DNA of 64,000 bases, from the NCBI GenBank assembly GCA_910586625.1, contig CAJUIZ010000006.1, positions 49,092 to 113,091 on the forward strand. Reading direction: 5' to 3'. Position 1 is the first letter of the stretch. Each line of letters starts with the position of its first letter. Of this stretch, positions 18,845 through 27,873 are shown piece by piece. The notes under the pieces were generated by a model, which made no database searches, was not told the origin of the DNA, and saw only the letters and a list, made by a program, of their open reading frames with translations. This DNA comes from an uncultured Christensenellaceae bacterium (GTDB taxonomy: Bacteria; Bacillota; Clostridia; Christensenellales; CAG-314). Position numbers and translations under genes: made by a program.

Positions 18845-19762
18845 TTAGTAGCGTTTTTTGCGTATTTTTCCGTCGACGCGGTGAATTACCACGCGTCCGT
18901 TGTGTACGGCGAGTTCATTAGCGTAGGCTATTGCTTCGGACTGCTTGTCGAACAGCTTGATAGCCTTGTCGCCCTTGCTGAGCTTGACCTGCCACTTGTC
19001 GTCGTCGCGCAGCGAAACGTGATATACCTTCGGTCCCTTGTTTGTTTCGGGAGCAGGCTCGCCCACCTTGGCGATGGGTTTGGGATCGGGTTCCTTCTTG
19101 GCGGCGGGCTTTGCCTCCGTCTTGGGTTCCTTTTTAGCTGCAGTCTTGGTCTCGGCAGGTTTACTCTCGCTTGCGTCGGCAGCCTTCGAAGCGGGCTTCT
19201 TAGTCTGCGAAGCCTTGGTATCCTTGTCGGCTGCGGACTCCGTCTTGGCGGGAGACTCGCTCTTTTTCTCCGTCGCGGCGGACTTGGTTTCTTTCGCGGC
19301 GGCCGTAGTCTTGGGCTCGCTTGTCTTGGCGCGCGCGGGCTTAGCTTGGGACTGCGACTTGGAGACAGGCTTTTCTTCCTTTACTACGGAAGCCTGCATT
19401 GCGGGTTCTTCCGCTTTTTCCTGCCGTGCGGCTGTTTCTTTTTTCATTTCCGTTTCCTTTTCGTCAGACGTTTGGACGAACGTTTCTTGCTCGGCATTGT
19501 CGGCGACGGCTGCGGGCTCCGACTCGGCGACGGGCGTTTCCTGTTCGGCAACGAAGGTTGCCGTAGACGCCTGCTCCTGTACGGGCGCGCGCTGCGCTTG
19601 ACTTTGCGCCGCTTGGAGACGTTTTGCCTTTTTCTTCTTGGAAGCTGCCGCCGCTGCGATTATTATTATCAACAGTAGCACTACTCCGCCCGCGGCAACG
19701 ACGTGCCAACCCAATACGGGGAAATCCTTGATAGTAAACAACGTGTCGGTAAAAAACGGCAT
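18845..19762 (-). CDS. Membrane-anchored protein with Ala/Lys/Glu-rich linker and C-terminal DUF2188-like domain
   Basis: A 305-aa protein. A hydrophobic helix at about residues 19-41 is followed by a KKKK stop-transfer stretch and a 180-residue low-complexity linker of Ala, Lys, Glu, Ser and Thr. The compact C-terminal domain (about 243-303) includes KVYHVSLRDDDKWQVKL, KLFDKQSEAIAYANELA and VVIHRVDGKI, matching the DUF2188 layout. The N-terminus faces out and the linker and domain are most likely cytosolic. The function is unknown. The linker resembles DNA- or wall-associated spacer sequences, but I see no catalytic motif. There is an AAGGGG site before ATG 19762. Confidence 0.78.
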   Translation of the reverse strand: MPFFTDTLFTIKDFPVLGWHVVAAGGVVLLLIIIIAAAAASKKKKAKRLQAAQSQAQRAPVQEQASTATFVAEQETPVAESEPAAVADNAEQETFVQTSDEKETEMKKETAARQEKAEEPAMQASVVKEEKPVSKSQSQAKPARAKTSEPKTTAAAKETKSAATEKKSESPAKTESAADKDTKASQTKKPASKAADASESKPAETKTAAKKEPKTEAKPAAKKEPDPKPIAKVGEPAPETNKGPKVYHVSLRDDDKWQVKLSKGDKAIKLFDKQSEAIAYANELAVHNGRVVIHRVDGKIRKKRY

Positions 19763-19934
19763 AGATATGTCACCCCTTGTAACGAGTAAATTTCAAAACA
19801 TATCTATTTTAGCATTTTTCTACAAAGATTTCAATTATTTGCAAGAAAATTTTTTACATTATTTATATATAATATGCGCCGAACCGCAATCAATGCGACT
19901 TAAAAAAATGTTGTCCGAATAACGGAAAAAAATG

Positions 19935-19962
19935 TTGACAAATCCGTATTAGGTAGTATAAT
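19935..19962 (+). promoter_or_regulatory. groESL promoter
   Basis: Perfect TTGACA (19935-19940), 16-nt spacer, perfect TATAAT (19957-19962). The CIRCE operator lies 12 nt downstream, overlapping the expected start of transcription. Confidence 0.9.
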
Positions 19963-19974
19963 ATACGTAGACGA

Positions 19975-20001
19975 TTAGCAGTCGGGCTTTAAGAGTGCTA
20001 A
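19975..20001 (+). promoter_or_regulatory. CIRCE operator (HrcA binding site)
   Basis: TTAGCAGTC, nine spacer bases, GAGTGCTAA. The right half matches the CIRCE consensus exactly and the left half has one change (G for C at position 7). Its place just after the -10 box is the standard HrcA repression geometry, so groESL is heat-inducible through HrcA. hrcA itself is not in the window. Confidence 0.92.
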
Positions 20002-20093
20002 AAGTGGGCATACTATTGTTAAGCGCGCTTTTTAAGCAAAGTAAAAGCTTGAACTGTTAAAATTAAAATAAAAGCAAAATGGAGGCAAATAGA

Positions 20094-20384
20094 ATGAAAC
20101 TTAAACCGCTATTCGACAAAGTAGTAGTTAAGCAACCGGAAGAAACGGAACAAACGGTAGGCGGAATATTCCTGCCGACGTCCGCCAAGGAAAAGCAGGA
20201 AATCGCCGAAGTAATTGCCGTAGGCGAAGGCGGAACGGTTGACGGCAAAGAAGTAAAAATGGTAGTAAAGGTCGGCGACAGGGTGCTGTACAGCAAATAC
20301 GCGGGCAGCACGTTCAAAATCGACGGCGAAGAAGTTACGGTTATTAAGCAAAGCGATATTTTAGCTTTAATAGAGGAGGCGTAG
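20094..20384 (+). CDS. groES: Co-chaperonin GroES
   Basis: A 96-aa co-chaperonin that caps GroEL. It has the LKPLFDKVVVKQ N-terminus, the mobile loop with EETEQTVGGIFLP (about 16-28) and the typical C-terminus ending in the ILALIEE motif. I chose ATG 20094 because GGAGG lies just upstream. An in-frame ATG at 20079 comes before that site and would be non-canonical. groEL follows 3 nt after the stop, and the pair is controlled by the CIRCE promoter upstream. Confidence 0.97.
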   Translation: MKLKPLFDKVVVKQPEETEQTVGGIFLPTSAKEKQEIAEVIAVGEGGTVDGKEVKMVVKVGDRVLYSKYAGSTFKIDGEEVTVIKQSDILALIEEA

Positions 20385-20387
20385 AAA

Positions 20388-22007
20388 ATGGCTAAACAAA
20401 TCAAGTACGGCGAAGAAGCACGTCAACTGTTGGAAAACGGAGTTAATCAGCTTGCCGACACGGTAAAAATCACATTGGGACCCAAAGGGCGCAATGTTGT
20501 GTTGGAGAAGAAATACGGCAGTCCGCTTGTTATAAACGACGGAGTTACCATCGCTAAGGAAATAGAGCTTAAAGATCCGTTTGAAAACGCGGGCGCGCAG
20601 ATAATCAAAGAAGCGTCCACCAAAACCAACGATATCGTCGGAGACGGCACCACCACGGCGACCGTGCTTGCGCAGGCGATTATCCGCGAAGGCAACAAAA
20701 ACGTTGTTGCGGGAGCTAACCCCATTATTCTTCGCAAGGGAATCGACAAAGCCGTAGAAGCGTGCGTTGCCAAGCTACAGAAAATAAGCAAGCCCGTCAA
20801 AGGCAAGCAATCCATCGCGCAGGTCGCTTCCATTTCCGCTGCGGACGAGACGATAGGTCAGCTTATTTCCGACGCTATGGAAAAGGTAGGCAACGACGGC
20901 GTTATTACCGTGGAAGAAAGCAAGACGATGAAAACGGAATTGAACATTGTGGAAGGAATGCAGTTCGACCGCGGCTACGCAAGCCCCTACATGGCTACCG
21001 ACCTTGACAAAATGGTTGCGGAGTTAGACAACCCTTATATTTTGATTACGGACAAAAAGATTTCGTCCATTCAGGAAATACTGCCCGTATTGGAGCAGAT
21101 AGTAAAAACGGGCGCGAAGCTGCTGATTATTGCCGAAGACGTCGAAGGCGAAGCGTTGACTACTCTTATACTGAACAAGCTGCGCGGAAGCTTTACCTGC
21201 GTTGCGGTAAAAGCCCCCGGCTTCGGCGACAGACGCAAGGAAATGCTTACAGACATTGCAACCCTTACGGGCGGCACCGTTATTACCGACGACTTGGGTT
21301 TGGAGCTTAAAACCGCTACAATCGATATGTTGGGACGCGCCAAGCAGGTAAAAGTAGACAAGGACAACACCATTATCGTAGAAGGCGCGGGATCGTCCGA
21401 AGCTATCGCGCAGAGAGTTGCGCAAATAAGACATCAGCTTGCCGAAACCACCAGCGATTACGACAGGGAAAAGTACCAAGAACGCTTAGCCAAGCTTGCC
21501 GGCGGAGTTGCGCAGATATCCGTAGGCGCGGCTACGGAAGTGGAAATGAAGGAACGCAAGATGCGTATAGAAGACGCGCTGAACGCTACGCGCGCAGCCG
21601 TTGAAGAAGGCATTGTTGCCGGCGGCGGAGTTGCTCTGCTTGCCGCTATTCCCGAAGTAAACGCTCTTATCGAGACGTTGGAAGGGGACGAAAAGACGGG
21701 CGCGCAAATTGTGAGAAAAGCTCTCGAAAGCCCGATTAAGCAAATTGCGGAAAACGCGGGCGTTAACGGCGGAGTTATAGTAGACAAGGTTATGTCCGTC
21801 AAAAAAGCCAACTACGGCTACGACGCGCTGACGGACAGCTACGGCGATATGATAGAAAAGGGAATACTCGACCCCACCAAGGTTACGCGTTCCGCGCTTC
21901 AAAACGCCGCGAGCGTTGCAGGAACTCTCCTGACAACAGAAAGCATCGTGGTCGATATACCCGAACCGCCCGCTCCCGCGGCAGCGCCGAATCCCGATAT
22001 GTATTAG
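20388..22007 (+). CDS. groEL: Chaperonin GroEL
   Basis: A 539-aa ATP-driven folding chaperonin. Conserved segments include GPKGRNVVLEKKYGSP, the nucleotide-binding GDGTTTATVLAQ (about residues 86-97), and AAVEEGIVAGGGVALL. The C-terminus ends in a short hydrophobic and proline/alanine-rich tail finishing PDMY, not the classic GGM repeats, as in several Clostridia. GGAGG lies before ATG 20388, and a strong terminator follows at 22056. Confidence 0.98.
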   Translation: MAKQIKYGEEARQLLENGVNQLADTVKITLGPKGRNVVLEKKYGSPLVINDGVTIAKEIELKDPFENAGAQIIKEASTKTNDIVGDGTTTATVLAQAIIREGNKNVVAGANPIILRKGIDKAVEACVAKLQKISKPVKGKQSIAQVASISAADETIGQLISDAMEKVGNDGVITVEESKTMKTELNIVEGMQFDRGYASPYMATDLDKMVAELDNPYILITDKKISSIQEILPVLEQIVKTGAKLLIIAEDVEGEALTTLILNKLRGSFTCVAVKAPGFGDRRKEMLTDIATLTGGTVITDDLGLELKTATIDMLGRAKQVKVDKDNTIIVEGAGSSEAIAQRVAQIRHQLAETTSDYDREKYQERLAKLAGGVAQISVGAATEVEMKERKMRIEDALNATRAAVEEGIVAGGGVALLAAIPEVNALIETLEGDEKTGAQIVRKALESPIKQIAENAGVNGGVIVDKVMSVKKANYGYDALTDSYGDMIEKGILDPTKVTRSALQNAASVAGTLLTTESIVVDIPEPPAPAAAPNPDMY

Positions 22008-22055
22008 AGCATTCGACCGCACGCACTTGGCATAAAAAACGGAATAATAACACGC

Positions 22056-22087
22056 AAACGGGACTGCAAACGCAGTCCCGTTTTTTA
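22056..22087 (+). terminator. groESL terminator
   Basis: A stem of AAACGGGACTGC with GCAGTCCCGTTT (12 bp), followed by T residues. It lies about 50 nt past the groEL stop. Confidence 0.92.
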
Positions 22088-22145
22088 TTCGAGATAATAC
22101 CGATAAATTCCGCCGCTCGACGCTTAAAGCAAGCGAATACGGTTT

Positions 22146-22685
22146 TCAGCGGAAAACGCGAGCGACTGTTTCGTCGGAAACAAGGTCGTAAATAGTTACC
22201 GACTCGCCGTCGGCTATGCAATAGACGTGTTTGCCGTCCTTGGGAAGGGACGCGCTGCCGACGTTGACGCATATTACGCCGTCTACCTTGACGATTTCGC
22301 TTACGTGGAAATGTCCGTAAAACATTACGTCACCATCCGCAAGCGGCGGTAAATTATCCTTATTGAAAACGTGTCCGTGCGTAAAGTACAGACGGCCGTC
22401 GCCCAAAGGAATTACGTTGTCGCTGACAAACGGAAATCGGCTTATCATTTCGTCCACTTGCGAATCGCAGTTGCCCCTGACCGCGATTATACTGCTTGAC
22501 AGCGCATTGAACGTGTCCGCTACGGACATAGGAGAGTATTCATCGGGGAAGGGATTGCGCGGACCGTGATTATATACATCGCCTAAAAGCACCATTACGT
22601 CCGCTTTGCTTTGAGCGAATTTTTCCGCCGTTTTTCTTGCCCAATACGCCGAGCCGTGAATATCCGTTGCTATAAAAATTTTCAT
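22146..22685 (-). CDS. YfcE-family metallophosphodiesterase
   Basis: A calcineurin-like phosphoesterase of 179 aa. The metal-ligand set is intact: D8 and H10 (ATDIHG), D36 (LLGDVYNHGP), N72 in GNCD, H103 and H105 (THGH) and H125/H127 (YGHFH). YfcE-type enzymes hydrolyse phosphodiesters such as bis-p-nitrophenyl phosphate in vitro; the natural substrate is unknown. ATG 22685 is preceded by CGGAG. It is downstream of the metal-exporter-like gene on the same strand and may be its operon partner. Confidence 0.9.
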   Translation of the reverse strand: MKIFIATDIHGSAYWARKTAEKFAQSKADVMVLLGDVYNHGPRNPFPDEYSPMSVADTFNALSSSIIAVRGNCDSQVDEMISRFPFVSDNVIPLGDGRLYFTHGHVFNKDNLPPLADGDVMFYGHFHVSEIVKVDGVICVNVGSASLPKDGKHVYCIADGESVTIYDLVSDETVARVFR

Positions 22686-22718
22686 AATATTACTCCGAGT
22701 TTGAAATTGTCCGCGCGG

Positions 22719-23738
22719 TTATTTAAGCGCAGCTTCCACGAAGTACGAAGCTATGCCCAACACCGCGCCCGCCAAATACATTACTGCTACAATCGTCAAA
22801 TTGCGCTTCCAATGCTTGCGGTCCTTGAAAAGCACAGCCAACGCAATACCGCTGTTGGAAACCAAGCCTGCGAGCATTGCCGAAAAGGTGATTATACCTT
22901 CGGAATACATACCGCATATTACGACGCTGCTTGCGCAATTGGGAACAAGCCCCAACGCCGCGGTTATAAACCCCTGAAATACCCCGAGATTGGCGGTAAA
23001 GCCGACGATAGACTGCTCGAAATAGAACAGCAGCAAGCCGAAAACGGCATTGACGACGAAGATGTAAACGAAGATTTTGAACGTATGCAAAAGCGGATGC
23101 TTAACAAAATTCCAAAAGCGCGCGCCGCGGCTGCTTGCGTTCTTATCTGCGGCTTGCATATCGTGCTTACAACAGCCGTCGGAAATATGCAGCACGGTCG
23201 ACGAGCCGCATTGCGTATCGCATTCGCCGCCGTGGGCGGTATCAAGTCCGACTTCGGTATGAGAGCCGTGTTCTCCGCTGTGGCTATGGTCGTGCGATTC
23301 GCGTTGGTCTTGAACGACCACGATACGCCCGGAGACAGTTTCGAGCTTGCGCCTGTCGAACAGGTTGATGAGATATCCTAAAAGTACGGCGTAGACTATT
23401 TTTACGAGCAGTACTATCCACACCGCGCCCACCGTGTCGGAGTTTGTTAAAAGTATGGGCAGAGCTTCGTCGCTTGTAGCTATAAAAAATGCAACGAGCG
23501 TGCCTGTTCTTAAAAAATTCTGACAGTACAAGTCCGTAGCCATTACGGAAAAGCCGCACTGCGGAATAAGCCCCACGCCGCCCGCAATCAGCGGAGACAG
23601 TCTGCCGTTAAGCAGTTTTACCGTCCTGTCGCGCGCCTTGCCGTTGCTTTCCAAAAACTCGATGAGCAGGTAAATTGCCAATAAAAACGGCGCGGCTTTA
23701 AGGCTGTCTATTAAAGAATCCAGTACTATGTCCCACAT
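22719..23738 (-). CDS. ArsP_2-type multi-TM permease (putative heavy-metal exporter)
   Basis: A 339-aa membrane protein with about eight to ten hydrophobic helices arranged as two related halves. A long central cytosolic or external loop at about residues 150-210 is rich in His and Cys (ESHDHSHSGEHGSH and later C-x3-C, CC and H residues). This matches the Pfam ArsP_2 family (putative 10-TM heavy-metal exporter). The metal is not known; the His/Cys loop suggests a soft or transition metal. The repeated motif GLIPQCGFS in the first half and GLVPNCASS in the second shows the internal duplication. There is an AAAGGAA site before ATG 23738. Confidence 0.8.
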   Translation of the reverse strand: MWDIVLDSLIDSLKAAPFLLAIYLLIEFLESNGKARDRTVKLLNGRLSPLIAGGVGLIPQCGFSVMATDLYCQNFLRTGTLVAFFIATSDEALPILLTNSDTVGAVWIVLLVKIVYAVLLGYLINLFDRRKLETVSGRIVVVQDQRESHDHSHSGEHGSHTEVGLDTAHGGECDTQCGSSTVLHISDGCCKHDMQAADKNASSRGARFWNFVKHPLLHTFKIFVYIFVVNAVFGLLLFYFEQSIVGFTANLGVFQGFITAALGLVPNCASSVVICGMYSEGIITFSAMLAGLVSNSGIALAVLFKDRKHWKRNLTIVAVMYLAGAVLGIASYFVEAALK

Positions 23739-23795
23739 AGTATTATACTTTCCTTGAAAAAATTAGGTAATCTGCCCTTATTTGTCCTAAATACG

Positions 23796-24500
23796 TTACT
23801 TTTCGCTCTTGCCGCCCACAAGCCCCAAATCGGCGCAAAGGTCTTCCAAGCTGTCGTTGGCGCGCATAAGCTCGCGCAGATCTATTACCTGCTCCGCCGC
23901 TTTTTCCACCTTATCGATGGGATTTTGCATACTGCTCTGCTCCTGCTCGGACAGCTGCTCCGAGCTTGCGGCAGACTCCGCAGACGACGCCGCGGCAACC
24001 TTGGAGGCTTCTTCCAATTCGCGCGAACGGCGGTTCAGTTCTTCCAGCTCGCGTTCCATACGCTGAGAAAACGGTATGTCACTTTCCGCCTTCTTCCGCG
24101 CGTTCCGTTCGTAATCAGCTATGACGCGCTCTATCTTCCTTTGCAAGCCGTTGAAGGCGGCGAGCTCTTCCTTGGTGAAGCTTGACACCACCGTCTGCGC
24201 GTATGCCTGCCAAGTAGCGTAAAACTTTTTGGCTTGGAACAGCGCCTGATCCGAATAGTCCTTGGCTTGCCGCTCCATTTGCAACGCGGCATTGCGCGAT
24301 ACGACGAGCGCGTCGGAGACGGCGTTTTCCTTGGCTTGAAGCTCTGCTATACGTTCGCGAAGCGTTGAATTTTCGTCCAACAGCTCGTCTATACGTTCGC
24401 GCTGGGACGAATGGATTTTTTTGTTTTTATCAGTTAACTCCGTTATATATTTGTCTACCGATTGCGGGTCGTAGCCGCGAAATATCTTTCTAAATTCCAT
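23796..24500 (-). CDS. DivIVA-like coiled-coil protein
   Basis: A 234-aa protein. The N-terminus MEFRKIFRGYDPQSVDKYI is the DivIVA membrane-curvature and pole-binding motif. It is followed by heptad-type coiled coil to about residue 190 and a Ser/Glu-rich tail. Such proteins organise division or polar growth in Firmicutes. It begins inside the last codons of pncB (11 nt overlap), so it is translationally linked to NAD salvage; a functional link is not implied. The specific role is unknown. Confidence 0.82.
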   Translation of the reverse strand: MEFRKIFRGYDPQSVDKYITELTDKNKKIHSSQRERIDELLDENSTLRERIAELQAKENAVSDALVVSRNAALQMERQAKDYSDQALFQAKKFYATWQAYAQTVVSSFTKEELAAFNGLQRKIERVIADYERNARKKAESDIPFSQRMERELEELNRRSRELEEASKVAAASSAESAASSEQLSEQEQSSMQNPIDKVEKAAEQVIDLRELMRANDSLEDLCADLGLVGGKSEK

Positions 24501-25935
24501 TTCGTACGCCCTTCTTTTCTTCCGAAATCAAACGATGCTTCAAGTCGTACAGCTTGTCGGACAAATCCACCTTGTACTGATGGGGCTTTTGCAGGCGCTT
24601 GTACTCGTCCCAAAAGCCGTCGAGACCTGACTTGCAGCGCGCTTGCAGTTCGTAAACGGACTGCGGAGCGTAGGTCTTGCGACCGTCGATAAATACGTCG
24701 GTATACAGTTCCTTTGCGTAAAAATCAACGACTTCCTTTGTCTTCCACCGCTCGACAGGGTGAGTTAGCGTAAGCGGGCGGGATTCGTCGATAACTTCGT
24801 CCGCCAAGCACATAAGGTCGGCTATCGCCTTGTCCGTAGCCTTGTCGAACAGGCGGTACACCGTCTTGACCCCCGGATTGGTAACCTTGACGGGGTTGTC
24901 GGAAATCTTCATCTTGGGGTAATCTACACCGTCGACGTTTAGGTTGCACAGCTTGTACACGCCGCCGAGACTGGGCGTGCTGTGACTGGTTATCATCTTG
25001 GTGCCTACGCCGTATTGGTCGATTCGAGCGCCCTGCTCTTTGAGAGATTGCAGTACGTATTCGTCGATATCGGAACTTGCGAATATCTTACACTCCGTAT
25101 GCCCCGCCGCGTCTAACAGCTTGCGAGCTTCCTTGGATAAATAGGCAAGGTCGCCCGAATCGAGACGGATACCCAAGGGCTTGTGACCGTTGGCTTTGAG
25201 ATAGTCGAATATCTTGATGGCGTTAGGCACGCCGGAATGCAAGGTGTCGTAGGTATCGACAAGCAGCAGACAGCCGTCGGGATAGGTATCGGCGTACGCC
25301 TTGAAAGCGTCGTATTCCGTAGGGAAGGACATTACCCAACTGTGCGCGTGCGTACCCTTGGGGGGCATACCGAACATTTGACAGCACAGCACGTTGCTGG
25401 TGGACGAGCAGCCGCCTATTACCGCGGCGCGCGCGCCGTAAATGGACGCGTCGGGGGCTTGAGCGCGACGTAAGCCGAATTCCAATACGCTTGCCGGACT
25501 TGCCGCGTGCGTTATTCGGCGCGCCTTGGTTGCGATAAGCGTTTGAAAATTGATGATATTGAGCAGCGCCGCTTCCATAAGCTGAGCTTGGCAGATAGGG
25601 GCGGTGACAATCATCAACGGCTCGTAGGGAAACACCGCCGTTCCTTCCGGCACGGCGCGGATACTGCCCGTGAAACGGAAATCGGCAAGCCAAGAAAGAA
25701 ACGCGTCGTCAAAAGCCTTTGTCGCGCGCAGATACTCGATATCGTCTTGGGTAAAACGGAGATTTTCCACGTATTCAACCGCCTGCTCCAATCCCGCGGC
25801 AATGCAGAAGTTACTCTCTTCATACGGGCGGAAAAATAAATCGAAGGTTGCGACTTCGTCCGTCTTGCCTTGGAGAAAGTAGCCGTACATCATTGTAAGT
25901 TCGTAAAAATCGGTTAAAAGAGTTAAATTTCGCAT
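24490..25935 (-). CDS. pncB: Nicotinate phosphoribosyltransferase
   Basis: Makes nicotinate mononucleotide from nicotinate and PRPP, the Preiss-Handler step of NAD salvage. The protein is 481 aa. The N-terminus TLLTDFYELTMMYGYF is the conserved substrate-binding start. EFGLRRAQ and GIRLDSGDLAYLSKEAR are the nicotinate and PRPP-binding segments, and the flexible C-terminal region follows. I chose ATG 25935 with an AAGGTAA site. An upstream in-frame extension to 25995 has no ribosome binding site. Nothing is unusual. Confidence 0.93.
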   Translation of the reverse strand: MRNLTLLTDFYELTMMYGYFLQGKTDEVATFDLFFRPYEESNFCIAAGLEQAVEYVENLRFTQDDIEYLRATKAFDDAFLSWLADFRFTGSIRAVPEGTAVFPYEPLMIVTAPICQAQLMEAALLNIINFQTLIATKARRITHAASPASVLEFGLRRAQAPDASIYGARAAVIGGCSSTSNVLCCQMFGMPPKGTHAHSWVMSFPTEYDAFKAYADTYPDGCLLLVDTYDTLHSGVPNAIKIFDYLKANGHKPLGIRLDSGDLAYLSKEARKLLDAAGHTECKIFASSDIDEYVLQSLKEQGARIDQYGVGTKMITSHSTPSLGGVYKLCNLNVDGVDYPKMKISDNPVKVTNPGVKTVYRLFDKATDKAIADLMCLADEVIDESRPLTLTHPVERWKTKEVVDFYAKELYTDVFIDGRKTYAPQSVYELQARCKSGLDGFWDEYKRLQKPHQYKVDLSDKLYDLKHRLISEEKKGVRNGI

Positions 25936-26101
25936 ATAGTTACCTTCTTGGCTGTTAGTTTTTGTAAGATTTTTTTGCCGAGCGTCTACGCGCATAGGAG
26001 AGTATTGCTCGGTTGAAATGACACAATAATTATTTCAATCGAATCGGCATACCGCGTCGACTCGGCGCGACCGTTCGGTACAAAGCGCGGATACAGATAT
26101 T

Positions 26102-27718
26102 TCAGTCGTCGGAATGCGATTCGGTATCGTCTTGGGACGGTGCTTCGGTCGGAGCGGATTTCTTTTTTGCTGCGCGCTTGCCCTTGTCGGGGTCAACATA
26201 AGGTTTTAGATGCTCTACGCCGTAATCGAGATAGGTCTTGGGCGGGAACAAAAACAGCAGGAATTTGTTGAGATTGCAGTCGTATTCCGCGCCGCAATCG
26301 CACTTGGCGCGCGTTGCGCCGCGAGTCTCAGCAAGCTTTAACAGCGTTTTAATCGAGGGAGCGAACTTCCACACCGCAATTGCCGCGATACACAGCAAGC
26401 ACAGCACGAACAATACCGTGCCGTTGGGTATGCCGCCGATTATTCCCCAACGTACAAGAGAGAACAAGCCGAAGCCCAAAAGCAAAGCGATTGCCGCGCC
26501 GTAGCAGATTACCTGCGTAAGCGTCTTTTCGTACGGCGACTGCCAGTTTTCCGCGGGAACGTTGTTTTGACGGCAGGACTTGCAATACAGCTTGATTCTG
26601 TCGAACAGCGACCATACGCCGAGCGCCGAATAGACGCACAGCGCCAACGAAATAACGCCCGCGATAAGATAAGATTCGCCGCCTTTGCCGCTTACAGACT
26701 TGGTTGTCGCGCTCAAAACGCACATAGCCACGCCTATACCCAAGAAAACGACGGAAACGGCAAGCAGAATCCAACGTGACTTGGACAGCTCGTCAAGATC
26801 GTCCTTGAACATTTTTTTGTACAGAGCGTGCAGCTCTTTGCGGTATATTTTGCACAGCGTAAGCACGCCGAAAAGTATAGCGAATACCGAAACGAGCTGC
26901 GAAATCTTGATATCCGTTTCGATATGCCCGACGTACAGATACAAACTGTCGCTGCGGAAGCCTTCGATTACAAGGCGGACTATACCGTAGTAAATACCGT
27001 AAAATGCCGAACACCAACCGAGCTTGTAATGCTTGCTTCGGGTAAGCAGCAGTACGCATACCAAAAAGCCAAGAAAAGTACAAACGCTTTCGTAAAAGAA
27101 GGTGGCTTGATACCAACCGCCCGTTTCGCCGCCTATCCATACGGCGTAGCCGTTGAAGCCGTGCCGCGGACCGTGATTGAGCCATTCGAAAAAGTTGGGC
27201 AAAGCGTTGTAATCGTTAGTTATGAGATTGCCGTACGCTTCCTGATTGAAAAAGTTGCCCCAACGCCCCAAGCTCTGCGCCAAGAAAAGCCCCGGCATTA
27301 TGGAATCCGCCACGATGCGGAAATCCTGTTTCTTGATTTTAGCCATTACCATAGCGGCAAGATAACCCAAGATTACGCCGCCGTAGATGCCCAAGCCGCC
27401 GCTGCGAAAATCGAAAAACGTTGACCAATCGGGCGTGTATGTGTTGCTCCACGGAAAGATGTAGACGTAGGCGCGCGCGCCGAGCACGCCCAACGGAATT
27501 ACAGCGAGAGCGTAAATCGTTATGTCGTACGGGTCGTAGCCGCGCTTTTTGAAATAAAGCCCAGCGGTAATAATTGCCATACACATACCGAACACTATCA
27601 CTATGGCGTAGAGATAGATTTCCAAGCCGAAAACGGACAGATAAGGATGGCTTGTATCCCAACACAAACCGAATTTTTCGTTTCCGAATACGAAAACGTC
27701 TGAAAGTATATTTAGCAA
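26102..27718 (-). CDS. lgt: Prolipoprotein diacylglyceryl transferase with long C-terminal membrane extension
   Basis: Transfers diacylglycerol from phosphatidylglycerol to the lipobox cysteine of prolipoproteins. Residues 1-300 form the Lgt core, with RSGGLGIYGG near 105-114 and the catalytic signature GRWGNFFNQEAYG at 151-163. The predicted product is 538 aa, almost twice the usual 260-300. Residues about 310-538 add at least three more helices, paired cysteines (CKSCRQ, CDCGAEYDC) and a charged tail. The start is taken as TTG 27718, preceded by AGAAGG at ideal spacing. In-frame ATGs further up (27778, 27901) lack a good site. The function of the extension is unknown; zinc binding is possible. 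Confidence 0.88.
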   Translation of the reverse strand: MLNILSDVFVFGNEKFGLCWDTSHPYLSVFGLEIYLYAIVIVFGMCMAIITAGLYFKKRGYDPYDITIYALAVIPLGVLGARAYVYIFPWSNTYTPDWSTFFDFRSGGLGIYGGVILGYLAAMVMAKIKKQDFRIVADSIMPGLFLAQSLGRWGNFFNQEAYGNLITNDYNALPNFFEWLNHGPRHGFNGYAVWIGGETGGWYQATFFYESVCTFLGFLVCVLLLTRSKHYKLGWCSAFYGIYYGIVRLVIEGFRSDSLYLYVGHIETDIKISQLVSVFAILFGVLTLCKIYRKELHALYKKMFKDDLDELSKSRWILLAVSVVFLGIGVAMCVLSATTKSVSGKGGESYLIAGVISLALCVYSALGVWSLFDRIKLYCKSCRQNNVPAENWQSPYEKTLTQVICYGAAIALLLGFGLFSLVRWGIIGGIPNGTVLFVLCLLCIAAIAVWKFAPSIKTLLKLAETRGATRAKCDCGAEYDCNLNKFLLFLFPPKTYLDYGVEHLKPYVDPDKGKRAAKKKSAPTEAPSQDDTESHSDD

Positions 27719-27830
27719 GTTGGCACCTTCTTGACGGCGCGGCTTAGAACGGGCAGCCCCGAAACACAAACCGCGCATTGTATAATATATTATTTTACTA
27801 TTTTTATTATTAGGTGTCAATAATAGGGGC

Positions 27831-27866
27831 GTAAAAAACGTCCCGTTTGAAAAAATAAACGGGACG
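27831..27866 (-). terminator. Intrinsic terminator of the glycosyltransferase gene
   Basis: On the minus strand a 10-bp stem (CGTCCCGTTT with AAACGGGACG), an 8-nt loop, then a run of T residues. It lies about 8 nt after the stop at 27874. Confidence 0.88.
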
Positions 27867-27873
27867 GCGTATT

